Shown in pieces: positions 17,697-26,471 of a stretch of DNA of 64,000 bases (position 1 is its first letter; each line of letters starts with the position of its first letter). The notes below the pieces were generated by a model, which was given only the letters and a program-made list of their open reading frames with translations, was not told where the DNA came from and did no database searches. The stretch comes from Luteolibacter rhizosphaerae (GTDB lineage Bacteria > Verrucomicrobiota > Verrucomicrobiia > Verrucomicrobiales > Akkermansiaceae): positions 400,722 through 464,721 of the forward strand of contig NZ_JAPDDR010000005.1 in NCBI RefSeq assembly GCF_025950095.1. Direction: 5' to 3'. Both the position numbers and the translations under genes were made by a program.

Positions 17697-20063
17697 TCAG
17701 CGAAGCGCCCGCTGCATGGTGTCCCATCGGCGCTTGAATGCGGGGGATCTGGCGGCGAGCTTGTTGCCCGCTTCCTTGGCACGCTCGGGATTGCCGGCAA
17801 GGAGGTCGAAGGCGATGGCCTGTTCGTGGCGGCGGAGGCGCTCGATCTCGCTGGAGCTGCTTTTGACCAGCGCGCGATGGAGCGCGATCATGCTGTCCGG
17901 AGAGAGCTCGCTCCACGCGATGTCCCGGGGGCTGCCGGAGGCATCCACGGTGAGGAGACCGCCGGGGCGAGTGCCGGTGATCTTGTCGAGCTTGGTGCTA
18001 TCCCGGAGCTCGAGGGCCAGCGCGGCGGGTGGTGACTTGAGGCCTTCTTCGAGCTCGCCGAGGAAAGCCTCGGCAGCTTCGGCGAGCATGAGCGTGGCGG
18101 CGACCGTTTCATCGCCATCAGCCTTGTCCTTCAAGAGGGTGGCGGCTTCGGCGAAGCGGCACTCCGCGGCGACGGCGCGGATGGCGGCAAGAGGGCCGAC
18201 GGGCATTTGCTCCTGAGTTTCCGACGGTTCCGCCGGAGCAAGCGCAGGTTTGGCTTCGAGCAAGCGGGCGCGCTTCTCGAGATCGAGTTGAAGGGCGCGG
18301 ATATTGAAGCGGGCACGGCCCTTTGTTTTCAGTCCGGCGTGAACGGCATGAAGCTCATCCGCGAGACTGCGGCAGGTTTCGGGGTCTTCCGGAAGCGTGT
18401 CCGGTATGGCGCTCTTGAGAGTCTGCAGATCGCTGAGATAGGCGGCGACGATGTCGCGATAAGGCTCGATCCAGGCATCGCTCCCCTTCCCTTCGGATGC
18501 CGCGACGGCTTCGAGATGAGGACGGGCCGTGTCCGGAGAGCCCTGCTCCCAGTTTTTCAGGCCGTAAAGGAGCGCGGCCATGAGCGCGGCACCCGTCGGA
18601 GGAGAAGCCGACTCGGGCCGAACCATCGGGCGGATGCTCTTGATCTTATCGAGTGCGACAATCAGCTCATCGCCCGTCTGGTCGTCGACTCCGATGGCAT
18701 TCGAGATATGGGTGATGGCAGCACTTGCTTCCTTCTTGGCGTCGCTCGATGAGCCATTGAGATAGGCGCACACGACGCTCTGACAGGCAGCCCATGAACC
18801 GGTGGGTTCAAGGACACCGCGGTCATCGCGGACGGCGGCGAAGGTGAGACCCGCCTTGGCATAATCGCCCGCGCGGAGGGCGTCGCCTGCCTCGCGATAC
18901 TTGGCCCCGGCGCGGAGGCTGTCCGAGTTATCCTTGCCTCCGGCTTGCGAGAGGGCGGAAGCGTGAGAATTCGAGGTAACAGCGGGCTCATCCTCCTCAC
19001 CGCGGCCAACCCACCAGACCCCGAAGGCAATGGCGACGAGGACCATGATGCCCGCGCCAATGAGCGACATCTTCTCACGGCGGCGGTGCGCGGCGTGACG
19101 TGCGACCGAGGCGGGGGTGACGGTGGCGCCAGCGGCGAGGCGCTGGCGAGCGGTCTCCAAGGCGGAGAGCAGGTCGTTGTAGGAGCGGAAGCGCTGATTC
19201 GGGTCGTGGGCCATGGCCCGATCCACGGCGAGGCAAGTGTCCAGGCTGACCCATGGGGCCATCTTGGCAAGAGGCATCACGCGGCGTTTGGCCTCGCGGA
19301 GCTTGTTGGTGTCCATCGACTCCTCATCGCAGGGCGGCTTGCCAGCGAGGGCGTGGTAAATGGTGGCACCGAAGGCATAGAGATCCGAGCGGAAGTCCTC
19401 CTGCATGCCCTCGATGGTCTCGGGCGGCACGTAGTAGGGAGTGGCCCAAATCTCGGTGGCCTTGGCCTTGCCGCCTTTGGTGACGAGGGCGAGCCCGAAG
19501 TCGACGATCTTGGCATTGCCGGAGACATCGAGAAGGATATTGCCCGGCTTGATATCACGGTGGATGAGGCCGGCGGATTGGGCGGCTTTGAGGCCCTCGG
19601 CGACCTGAATGGCCAGCGGAAGAGCTTCGGCCTCCGGGATCGAGCCGCGCTCGCGGATGTGATGCTCGAAGTGGCCGCCGCCGACGAGCTCCATGGCGAT
19701 GTAGAAGCGACCGAAGGCTCGCCCGGTGGTGAAAACGCGGACGACGTGCGGGTGGCTGAAGGAAGCGGTGATGCGGGCTTCCTCCTCGAAAGCGGTAATG
19801 CGGTTCTCGTTCGCGCCATATTCCTCATTGAGAATTTTGACGACGACCTCGCGGCCGAGGGTGTTGTCATTCGCGATGAAGACCACGCTCATGCCGCCGA
19901 TGGCGTGGCGGCGAAGGAGGGTGTAGGGGCCGAACTCGCGCTTCACGCGAGTTTGCTGGCCGCAGGCCGGGCATTCGACATTTGAAAAGGGCGCGACTTG
20001 GGACACGTCCATGGTCGTCCCACAGGCATGGCAGCAAGCGATCTCCGGTTCCCCCTCGGGCAT
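17697..20063 (-). CDS. Zinc-ribbon Ser/Thr protein kinase, membrane-anchored
   Basis: 788 residues. It has an N-terminal zinc ribbon (C10/C11-x2-C14 and C31-x2-C34), a Hanks-type kinase domain (about 45-310), one transmembrane helix (about 332-352) and a large extracytoplasmic helical, TPR-like region. Kinase motifs are intact: Gly-rich IGGMSVV (55-61), Lys76 in VVVKIL, HRDIKPGN (168-175), DFG (188-190) and an APE-like PPE at 213-215. It should therefore be an active sensor-like kinase, signalling across the inner membrane. The gene lies about 100 bases before the topoisomerase gene on the same strand. Confidence 0.88.
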   Translation of the reverse strand: MPEGEPEIACCHACGTTMDVSQVAPFSNVECPACGQQTRVKREFGPYTLLRRHAIGGMSVVFIANDNTLGREVVVKILNEEYGANENRITAFEEEARITASFSHPHVVRVFTTGRAFGRFYIAMELVGGGHFEHHIRERGSIPEAEALPLAIQVAEGLKAAQSAGLIHRDIKPGNILLDVSGNAKIVDFGLALVTKGGKAKATEIWATPYYVPPETIEGMQEDFRSDLYAFGATIYHALAGKPPCDEESMDTNKLREAKRRVMPLAKMAPWVSLDTCLAVDRAMAHDPNQRFRSYNDLLSALETARQRLAAGATVTPASVARHAAHRRREKMSLIGAGIMVLVAIAFGVWWVGRGEEDEPAVTSNSHASALSQAGGKDNSDSLRAGAKYREAGDALRAGDYAKAGLTFAAVRDDRGVLEPTGSWAACQSVVCAYLNGSSSDAKKEASAAITHISNAIGVDDQTGDELIVALDKIKSIRPMVRPESASPPTGAALMAALLYGLKNWEQGSPDTARPHLEAVAASEGKGSDAWIEPYRDIVAAYLSDLQTLKSAIPDTLPEDPETCRSLADELHAVHAGLKTKGRARFNIRALQLDLEKRARLLEAKPALAPAEPSETQEQMPVGPLAAIRAVAAECRFAEAATLLKDKADGDETVAATLMLAEAAEAFLGELEEGLKSPPAALALELRDSTKLDKITGTRPGGLLTVDASGSPRDIAWSELSPDSMIALHRALVKSSSSEIERLRRHEQAIAFDLLAGNPERAKEAGNKLAARSPAFKRRWDTMQRALR

Positions 20064-20278
20064 AAAGGAGCGTAGCTACGGGCGTGCCGGGTTGGAAACT
20101 TCAATTCAGTGAAGTTCCGTGAAATGCGCGTGAAGGGAACAGAGCGGAGAGCCAAGAGAACGGAGCCTTGAGGCAGGGACTTGGAAGGGAAGGCGAAGTT
20201 CAGAATCCCGGGTGTTCTGCCGCCGATCCCCGGCCCTCCATTGACAGCCCGGCTCACCGCCCCCCACCCTCCCCGCCG

Positions 20279-21205
20279 ATGGAACTGCGTGTGGACGGGA
20301 ATGCCGGGATGCGGCTGGATGCGTGGCTGGCGGCGAAGCTGCCGGAGCTTTCACGCTCGCGCATCCAAGAGCTGATCCGCGAGCAATTCATCCTGAGGAA
20401 CGGGGAACCGGCGAAGCCGCGGGACGCGGTGGCGGCGGGCGACCGGCTGAGCGTGGCGATTCCCGAGGCGGTGCCCGCGGAGGCTCAGCCTCAGGATATC
20501 CCGGTGAAGATCCTGTTCGAGGACGAGCACGTGGTGGTGCTGGACAAGGATTCCGGGATGGTGGTGCACCCGGCGGCAGGCAATCCGGACGGCACGCTGG
20601 TGAACGCGCTCTTGCATCATTGCAAAGGGCGCCTGTCGGGGATCGGTGGTGTGGAGCGACCGGGGATCGTGCATCGCTTGGACAAGGACACCTCCGGCTG
20701 CATGGTGGTGGCGAAGACGGATGTAGCCCACCACTCGCTGACCGAGCAGTTCTCCGGACGGACGATGGAGAAGCTCTATCTGGCGGTGGTGCAGGGTGTG
20801 CCCACGCCGGCGACTGACACGGTTTTCACGCACATCGGGCGGCATCCGGTGAACCGGCAGAAGATGGCGGTGGTGAATCCGCCGGGCGGAAAGACGGCGA
20901 TCACGGACTACGAGATCCTGGCGATCGACCGGGCGAGCAACAGCACGCTGGTGCTATGCCATCTGCATACGGGGCGGACGCACCAGATCCGGGTGCACAT
21001 GCTGCACAAGGGCTGTCCTTTGATCGGGGATCCGATCTATGCGCGGCCGGAGAGGCAAACGGCGAAGCCGGGAAGGCTGATGCTGCATGCGTGGCGATTG
21101 AGTTTCGATCACCCGGTGAGCGGCGAGCGGTTGAAGTTTCAGGCGGAGGTGCCGCCGGAGTATACGCCGTGGATCTTGGCGATGGATGGGGACTTGCCGG
21201 GGTGA
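20279..21205 (+). CDS. rluD: RluD-family 23S rRNA pseudouridine synthase
   Basis: 308 residues from ATG 20279; the upstream open part is Pro-rich and unlike the family. It has an N-terminal S4 RNA-binding domain (LDAWLAAKLPELSRSRIQEL, 13-32), then the catalytic domain with GIVHRLDKDTSG, where Asp135 is the nucleophile, and the GRTHQIRVHM block near 240. RluD makes pseudouridines in helix 69 of 23S rRNA; RluA/RluC-type specificity cannot be excluded. It is divergent from the kinase gene, with a 215-bp shared upstream region. Confidence 0.85.
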   Translation: MELRVDGNAGMRLDAWLAAKLPELSRSRIQELIREQFILRNGEPAKPRDAVAAGDRLSVAIPEAVPAEAQPQDIPVKILFEDEHVVVLDKDSGMVVHPAAGNPDGTLVNALLHHCKGRLSGIGGVERPGIVHRLDKDTSGCMVVAKTDVAHHSLTEQFSGRTMEKLYLAVVQGVPTPATDTVFTHIGRHPVNRQKMAVVNPPGGKTAITDYEILAIDRASNSTLVLCHLHTGRTHQIRVHMLHKGCPLIGDPIYARPERQTAKPGRLMLHAWRLSFDHPVSGERLKFQAEVPPEYTPWILAMDGDLPG

Positions 21206-21277
21206 ACGCAGATGAAGAACAGAAGGCCCCAAGAGATTGGGAGCGCTGGGGTTGATCGGGCACGAACCCAGCATGAG

Positions 21278-21357
21278 GCGTCCCTACAGGACGCGATGAA
21301 TCTCGGCTTTTACCCGGCACTATGTGCCGGGCTGTTATGAGCCGTCCCGTTGGGACG
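21278..21357. repeat. Cluster of three REP-like hairpins
   Basis: Three perfect short palindromes in tandem: GCGTCC..GGACGC (21278-21294), CCCGGCAC-tat-GTGCCGGG (21313-21331) and CGTCCC-gtt-GGGACG (21343-21357). They lie between convergent genes and may serve as a bidirectional transcription terminator. The GTCCCGTTGGGAC core recurs at 30752-30764. Confidence 0.65.
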
Positions 21358-21362
21358 AAGAG

Positions 21363-22097
21363 CTAGACGTAGCGGAGAACGCGGGAAAGGAAGCGCTTGG
21401 CTTGTTCAGACTGCGGCTGCTCGAACCATTTGGTCGGGTGGGCGGCTTCGACGACTTTGCCGGCGGCGAGGAAGGCGACGAGATCGCCAACGGCGCGGGC
21501 GAAGCCCATTTCGTGGGTGCTGAGAATGATGCGCTGACCTCCTTCCGCGAGTTCCTGGATGAGCTCCAGCACCTCGGCGGTCATCTCGGGGTCGAGGGCG
21601 GAGGTCGGCTCATCAAGGAAGAGGATTTCCGGCTTGGAGGCGACGGCGCGGGCGATGCCGACGCGTTGCTGCTGGCCGCCGGAGAGTTCCGCAGGGCGCT
21701 TGTGGGCATGGGCGAGGAGGCCGAAGCGATCAAGGGCGGCTTCCGCGGTTTGCTTGGCCTGCGGGGCGGGCATGCCGTGGACTTCCTCCAAAGGCAGGGT
21801 GAGATTCCTCAGTGCTGTTAGATGCGGGAAGAGATTGAACTGCTGGAAGAGGAAGCCGTTCTTCCGGCGGTAAGCGAGAAGGCCGGACTCGCTCACGGGC
21901 AGGTCCTCGCCGCGCAGGCTAACGCGTCCTTCATCGGGAGTTTCCAAGCCACCGAGGACGCGGAGCAAGGTGCTCTTCCCCCCGCCGGAGGGACCGACGA
22001 GGACGATCACCCGGCCCTCCTCGACATGGAGATCCAAGCCGTCCAAGGCGGCATGAGTGCCGAAGCATTTGGTCAGGCCGGTGATCTCAAGTTTCAT
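21363..22097 (-). CDS. Polar amino-acid ABC transporter, ATPase subunit
   Basis: 244 residues of the GlnQ/HisP type. Walker A is GPSGGGKST (35-43), followed by a Q-loop FQQFNLFPH, the signature LSGGQQQR, Walker B ILFLDEPTSALDPE and the switch His in STHEMGFA. It energises uptake of a polar amino acid. Its start overlaps the permease stop by 11 bases, so the two are translationally coupled. It is the last gene of a three-gene importer operon ordered binding protein, permease, ATPase. Confidence 0.92.
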   Translation of the reverse strand: MKLEITGLTKCFGTHAALDGLDLHVEEGRVIVLVGPSGGGKSTLLRVLGGLETPDEGRVSLRGEDLPVSESGLLAYRRKNGFLFQQFNLFPHLTALRNLTLPLEEVHGMPAPQAKQTAEAALDRFGLLAHAHKRPAELSGGQQQRVGIARAVASKPEILFLDEPTSALDPEMTAEVLELIQELAEGGQRIILSTHEMGFARAVGDLVAFLAAGKVVEAAHPTKWFEQPQSEQAKRFLSRVLRYV

Positions 22098-22866
22098 CGC
22101 GGAAGCGGCGTTCGAGACGATGGGCGAGGAAGGCGATCGGAGCTGTTAGAACAAGGTAGCCGATGGCAAGCGGAACGTAGGCCTCCAAACCGCCGTAGGT
22201 GCGGGAGGTGTAAACGCGGGCTTGGTAGGCGAACTCCTGGACGCCGATCACGCTGAGCAAGGAGGAGTCCTTGATCAGGGATACGAATTGCCCGGCAATG
22301 GCCGGAAGGACGCGACGGAGTGCCTGCGGGAAGATCACGTGGCGGTAGACCTGGCCGCGATTGAAGCCGACGGCGCGGGCGGACTCCCATTGGGTGCGGG
22401 GAATGCTCTCCACACCGCCGCGGAGAATCTCCCCGAGGTAGGCACCCTGGAACAGCGAGAGCAGGATCATACCGATGACCAGCTTGTCATTCCAGCCGAT
22501 GGACTCCAGCGAGCGGGACATGAGCGGGGCGAAGATCATGAAGTAGCCGACGAGCAACTGGACCAATAGCGGCGTATCCCGGACAAACTCGAGGAAGATG
22601 CGGCAGGTCCACTTTACTGCAGGCAGCGGGCTGCGCTGGCCGAGCATGAGCAGGACACCGACGAGCAGGCTGCCCACGAGAGAGCCCAAGGACAGAATGA
22701 GCGTGCACCACCACCCGGAGAGAAGCAGGCCGCGGTAGTCCCAGGGCTTCGACCAATTCCAGCCAGGGCTGAGCTTTGAGAAGACCAGGGTGCAAAGGCC
22801 GCCGAAGAAGGCTGCGATCAGGACGATCGCAATCCAATTCCAGAGACGACGGGAGCTGAGGCTCAT
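22087..22866 (-). CDS. Polar amino-acid ABC transporter, permease
   Basis: 259 residues of the HisMQ/GlnP permease family. It has a first helix at residues 12-30, then several more. The ABC-coupling EAA loop is visible in ILRGGVESIPRTQWESARAVGF, followed by VIFPQALRRVLPAIAGQF. A single permease gene implies a homodimer. The binding-protein gene lies 11 bases upstream and the ATPase gene overlaps its end. Confidence 0.92.
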   Translation of the reverse strand: MSLSSRRLWNWIAIVLIAAFFGGLCTLVFSKLSPGWNWSKPWDYRGLLLSGWWCTLILSLGSLVGSLLVGVLLMLGQRSPLPAVKWTCRIFLEFVRDTPLLVQLLVGYFMIFAPLMSRSLESIGWNDKLVIGMILLSLFQGAYLGEILRGGVESIPRTQWESARAVGFNRGQVYRHVIFPQALRRVLPAIAGQFVSLIKDSSLLSVIGVQEFAYQARVYTSRTYGGLEAYVPLAIGYLVLTAPIAFLAHRLERRFRDET

Positions 22867-22877
22867 TCCCGGATCAA

Positions 22878-23651
22878 TCAGCGGATGATGAAGGGCACAC
22901 CGAGCTCTTCCATGGCCTTCTTTTCCTCGCCTAGGTATTGATCGGCCAGCTTGGAGAAGCCGCCTTCCGCGCGGAACTTCGCGATGAAGGCATCGACCTT
23001 GGCCTTGGTCTCGGTGTCACCCTTCGGCAAGGCGACGGCCCAGTTCTCCTGCACGAAGGCATTAAGAAGGGCGCGGGTGGTATCGAGGTTCTCCTTGTGG
23101 TAGCGATAGATACTAAGCTGATCGTAGATGAAGGCGTCTGCCCGGCCTTGGGCGACCTCCATGACGCAGGCGGGTTCCTCGGTGAAGGCGGTGATCTTGG
23201 CCTTCGGCAGATTCGCTGCAGCCCAAGACTCGCCGGTAGTGCCAGCTTTCATGGCGACGCGGATGCCATCCTTCTTGAGGTCCTCGATGGATCGGACGGT
23301 GGAGTCCTTGCCGAGGAGGATCGAGAGGCCGGTGAAGGCGTAGGGTTCGGAGAACTCGACCGACTCGCGACGTTCGTCGGTGGCGGTCATCGAGGAGATC
23401 ACGATATCGACATTGCCGGACTTCAGGGCGGGGATGAGGCCGCTGAACTCCATCGGGACGATCTTGAGCGGGCGGCCGAGATCGGCGGCGAGGGCCTCGG
23501 CCATCTTGACCCCTACCCCGTCGGGATTGCCTTGGGCGTCTTTCATCTCGAAGGGCGGGTAGGTCAGCTCCATGCCGACGCGGAGGGAGTTGTCCTTCTT
23601 CCCGCAGGCAGCGAGGAAGCAGCAGAAGATCAGCAGGAGCAGGCGTGGCAT
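22878..23651 (-). CDS. Polar amino-acid binding lipoprotein
   Basis: 257 residues. The signal ends in FLAAC, so Cys16 is the predicted lipidated residue. The mature protein is a family 3 (SBP_bac_3) solute-binding protein: MELTYPPFEMKDAQGNPDGVGVKMAEALA at the start, then VEFSEPYAFTGLSIL and KAGTTGESWA blocks. The ligand is an amino acid of the Gln/Glu/His/Arg class; which one is not decidable. It is the first gene of the importer operon, with its promoter presumably in the 100-bp gap shared with the divergent antitoxin gene. Confidence 0.9.
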   Translation of the reverse strand: MPRLLLLIFCCFLAACGKKDNSLRVGMELTYPPFEMKDAQGNPDGVGVKMAEALAADLGRPLKIVPMEFSGLIPALKSGNVDIVISSMTATDERRESVEFSEPYAFTGLSILLGKDSTVRSIEDLKKDGIRVAMKAGTTGESWAAANLPKAKITAFTEEPACVMEVAQGRADAFIYDQLSIYRYHKENLDTTRALLNAFVQENWAVALPKGDTETKAKVDAFIAKFRAEGGFSKLADQYLGEEKKAMEELGVPFIIR

Positions 23652-23755
23652 GGCGGGATGCTAGCGGGGATTCGGGGACAGGCAGGCATTTTCCGGTCCA
23701 GCCGGGAAGGTTTTTGGGGCTTTCGAGATCAGGAGCAAGATGCTAGCGTTTCCCC

Positions 23756-23971
23756 GTGATCGCGATCGAAACCCTGCGCAACGAGGTCAGTCAGCTCCCC
23801 ATGAAGGATCGGGCTGCATTTGCCGCGTTCGTGTTGGACACGCTGCCGCCGCCCGACCATCGGGTTTCAGACGAAGAAGTCCAACGGCGATGGGATGAGA
23901 TGGAATCGGGAGCGGTGTCCGGAATCTCCATGGAAGAGCTTTTTTCCCGGATCGAGGGCGGGGTGAAGTGA
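23756..23971 (+). CDS. Antitoxin, addiction-module component family
   Basis: 71 residues from a GTG. The pattern LPMKDRAAFAAFVLDTLPPP, EVQRRWDEMESG and SMEELFSRIEGGVK is that of the small 'addiction module component' proteins (TIGR02574 type) that pair with RelE/ParE toxins. The last helix (EE...L) is the usual toxin-binding part. It overlaps the toxin gene as TGATG. It is expected to neutralise the toxin and may autoregulate the pair. Confidence 0.8.
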   Translation: MIAIETLRNEVSQLPMKDRAAFAAFVLDTLPPPDHRVSDEEVQRRWDEMESGAVSGISMEELFSRIEGGVK

Positions 23972-24261
23972 TGCGGGTGGAGTTCAACCCGCTGGTGGAG
24001 CAAGACATTTCCGCCGCAGCCGACTGGTATCGGGAGGCCGGAGGGAACGTTGCGGCACGTTTTCTTTCCGAGCTCAGGCTGGCATTCGAGGAAATCGGCG
24101 AACACCCGGAGCGGTTTCACTTCGACGCTACAGAATGGCGTCGATTCAATATGAGAGGGTTCCCCTACCACATCCTTTTCCGAGAGAAGGCGGAGTCGAT
24201 TCGGGTCATGGCAGTCCGACACAATCGGCAATCACCCGATCGCGGCATCAATCGAAAATAG
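23971..24261 (+). CDS. RelE/ParE-family toxin
   Basis: 96 residues from ATG 23971, overlapping the antitoxin stop by one base. The ParE/RelE fold signature is clear: FNPLVEQDISAAADWYREAGGNVAARFLSEL at the start, then FHFDATEWRRFNMRGFPYHILFRE and an end strand IRVMAVRHNRQSPD. The RHNRQ ending matches active toxins of this superfamily. Whether it poisons gyrase or cuts mRNA cannot be decided. It forms a complete module with the upstream gene. Confidence 0.85.
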   Translation: MRVEFNPLVEQDISAAADWYREAGGNVAARFLSELRLAFEEIGEHPERFHFDATEWRRFNMRGFPYHILFREKAESIRVMAVRHNRQSPDRGINRK

Positions 24262-24275
24262 GAGCAATTGTCCGT

Positions 24276-24548
24276 ATGGATCACGATGCATTTTTCCAAG
24301 ACCTACTGAACGCGGTGGAACAGCAGCTGGCGGCTCCGCAGACGCGGTATGTGGCGAAGACGCTGCAGCGGCTGACCGGGGGCGGAATGAGCGAGAAGGA
24401 TGCGAAGGAGCGGATCGCGGCCTGCTTGGGCGAGGAAACCGATGCGATGTGGCGGCGCAAGAAAGGCTTCGACGAGAAGAGCTACCGGGAAAAGCTGGAG
24501 GCGATCCGGGCGGACGAGAAATTCGAGGAGGGGGACGAAGAGGAGTAA
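24276..24548 (+). CDS. Small conserved-looking protein, unknown function
   Basis: 90 residues from ATG 24276, which has a good ribosome-binding site (AGGAG at about 24260). Charged and helical, with no signal or membrane segment; it contains RYVAKTLQRLTGGGMSEKDAKERIAACLGEE and a very acidic C-terminus. It starts 14 bases after the toxin gene but resembles no toxin-antitoxin component. Function unknown. Confidence 0.65.
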   Translation: MDHDAFFQDLLNAVEQQLAAPQTRYVAKTLQRLTGGGMSEKDAKERIAACLGEETDAMWRRKKGFDEKSYREKLEAIRADEKFEEGDEEE

Positions 24549-24592
24549 TCGCTTGAATATCGGCGGGCGATCTCGCGTTTCTAGAGGTGCCG

Positions 24593-25462
24593 ATGAAGAT
24601 CCTACTCGCTCTTGCCTTTATCAGCGGGCTGGGGCTTGGCTGCCTAGGAGCCAAGTGGCTTGCGGGAAAGCAATATCATCCGAGTGAACCCAAGAGGGCT
24701 GAGGAGCAAATCCGAGAGTCAGCCCCTGTCGCCACCCCAGACAGCAATCTTCTGGAGACTTCCTCCAGTCCGCTTACGAAGTTTACCGGGAACTGGTCGT
24801 CTGCGGATGGCCAACAATCGGCCACGATCGACGGACGTTTTCTCCAATTTCATTCCGCCAAGGGATGGCCCGATCTCAAAGATAAAACCTTCCTGCTTGG
24901 TGGAGAGCTGATGATTCTGAGCGAAAGCGGTCTCTTCTGGCTAAAGACCCTGAATTCCGAGCCTGACCGGATCACTTTTGTTAAAGAGGACCTTTCCAGC
25001 AAAGATCTCAGCAGCTTCACCCTATATCGCGAAGGAACATCAAAGGCGAACTCCCGGTCACCTCTTTCGACTCAATCGCCCCCTCCAGAGATTCAAGCGC
25101 TCCTTGACGAGATTTCAAGCATCGAGCCCGGATCAGCACCCGAGGAGGAAATGAATCGTCTTGTATTCGCTCGGTTTGAAACTGCCGTGGTTCTAAGCGG
25201 GATGACTTCCATGGGTCAGACCGACGACATTTGGAGGCTCGGCAATGGCGATGAATGGATGCTCAAGCTCTCACATGCCGAGGGGAGAGGTCTCGTCCAA
25301 TTCCAAGTCGTCCGGGGTTCATGCAAGGCCATCGAGAATGGAGAGCCGGGAATTTCGGGCTACACGTATCCTTACTTTGTGGATGGGAAGTTGATTACGG
25401 GAGTCTCTCCTACCGGACTCCATCAGGTATCCCCTGCAGGGAAGCGCTCCAAAGAGCGTTGA
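24593..25462 (+). CDS. Exported or anchored protein of unknown function
   Basis: 289 residues from ATG 24593 (a GTG lies two codons upstream). An N-terminal hydrophobic stretch (LLALAFISGLGLGCLGAKWLAG) makes it a signal-anchored or lipoprotein-like protein. A domain around TKFTGNWSSADGQQSATIDGRFLQFHS looks like a small beta-barrel, followed by a Ser/Pro linker and a second beta-rich region. No family recognised. GC is lower than in the neighbours. Confidence 0.6.
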   Translation: MKILLALAFISGLGLGCLGAKWLAGKQYHPSEPKRAEEQIRESAPVATPDSNLLETSSSPLTKFTGNWSSADGQQSATIDGRFLQFHSAKGWPDLKDKTFLLGGELMILSESGLFWLKTLNSEPDRITFVKEDLSSKDLSSFTLYREGTSKANSRSPLSTQSPPPEIQALLDEISSIEPGSAPEEEMNRLVFARFETAVVLSGMTSMGQTDDIWRLGNGDEWMLKLSHAEGRGLVQFQVVRGSCKAIENGEPGISGYTYPYFVDGKLITGVSPTGLHQVSPAGKRSKER

Positions 25463-25536
25463 ATGCCGCCTCCCGCCGGTTTCCAAGATTTCCGCCTTCG
25501 ACAAAGCGGAATCCCGGGCCTACAGAAGCCGCGCCG

Positions 25537-26412
25537 ATGCCTCCGCAAGCCACCGCCCGCTCTCCTTTCGCCGGATGTTTGATCCTGATCCTGGCGGTCG
25601 GGATGCTGGTCAGCTTGATCGGCTTTGCGGCATGGCTGCCCTTCAAGCAGGCATCGGAGATCGAGAAATTCACGGCGGCATCCCCTGTCCCGCTGCCGAT
25701 CGAGGCGGTAGAGGGACAGGAGGCGAAGGTCAACGCGCTGTCCGAGCGGCTGGAGCATTTCAGGACCGAGCTGCAAGGCGATGCGGAGAAGCCGGCGCGG
25801 ATCGAGCTGAGCCCGGAGGACATCAACCTGGCGATCGCGGCCTACGAGCCGGGCAAGCAGCTGCGCGGGAGCTTCCAGGTGAAGGAAATCACCAAGGACG
25901 CGCTGGTGATCGACATCTGCTACAAGCTGAACGGCAGGCCGCGGCTGGCGAAGGATGGGGAGGACGGCCCGATCACATCGGATCCGCGCTACCTGATCGG
26001 CACGCTGAGGGGGCATCCGCAGCTCGGGCGCCGGGAGCTGGCGCTGCACGTGGACTCGCTGGCGGTGCCCGGGGGGATGATCGTGGCGGACGGATTCATG
26101 CAGCATTTCTCCAGCCTGCGGATTCTCGAGGCCTACGTTAAAGATCCGGTGCTGGGACCGGCAATGGCGACGCTGACGCGGGCCGAGCTGGAACCCGGGA
26201 AACTGGTGCTGTCGCGGATCCCCGGGGAGACGCCGCCGGACGTGATCGGGGACGCGGATTTCCGCCAAGGCGGGGGCCGGATGGTGAAGTGGCTGGGGAT
26301 CGGGGCCTGTGTCTTTCTTGCCTTCGCGGGGACGATGGTGTTTGTGGGACTACGCAAACAGCGTCGAAACCAGAATTCCGGCGAGACAAGCCGGGACGGC
26401 GGCGGCGCTTGA
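25537..26412 (+). CDS. Membrane protein with two terminal helices, unknown function
   Basis: 291 residues from ATG 25537; the longer open frame overlaps the previous gene and is unlikely. A hydrophobic helix near 12-32 (CLILILAVGMLVSLIGFAAW) and another near the C-terminus (WLGIGACVFLAFAGTMVFVGL, about 250-270) enclose a soluble, probably periplasmic, domain with ELSPEDINLAIAAYEPGKQLRGSFQVKEI. Function unknown. It is followed 59 bases later by the exported protease-like gene on the same strand. Confidence 0.7.
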   Translation: MPPQATARSPFAGCLILILAVGMLVSLIGFAAWLPFKQASEIEKFTAASPVPLPIEAVEGQEAKVNALSERLEHFRTELQGDAEKPARIELSPEDINLAIAAYEPGKQLRGSFQVKEITKDALVIDICYKLNGRPRLAKDGEDGPITSDPRYLIGTLRGHPQLGRRELALHVDSLAVPGGMIVADGFMQHFSSLRILEAYVKDPVLGPAMATLTRAELEPGKLVLSRIPGETPPDVIGDADFRQGGGRMVKWLGIGACVFLAFAGTMVFVGLRKQRRNQNSGETSRDGGGA

Positions 26413-26471
26413 TGGCGGGAATGTCCGGGAAACCCGGTATATTCCGTGCTTCTCGAACACCTGAACGCCCC

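Noticed and set aside
16071..18035. A 654-codon plus-strand open frame over the topoisomerase and kinase genes
   Set aside because: It is antisense to two clear genes, Leu/Val/Asp/Gly-rich and low in lysine, which is the usual shadow of high-GC coding DNA.
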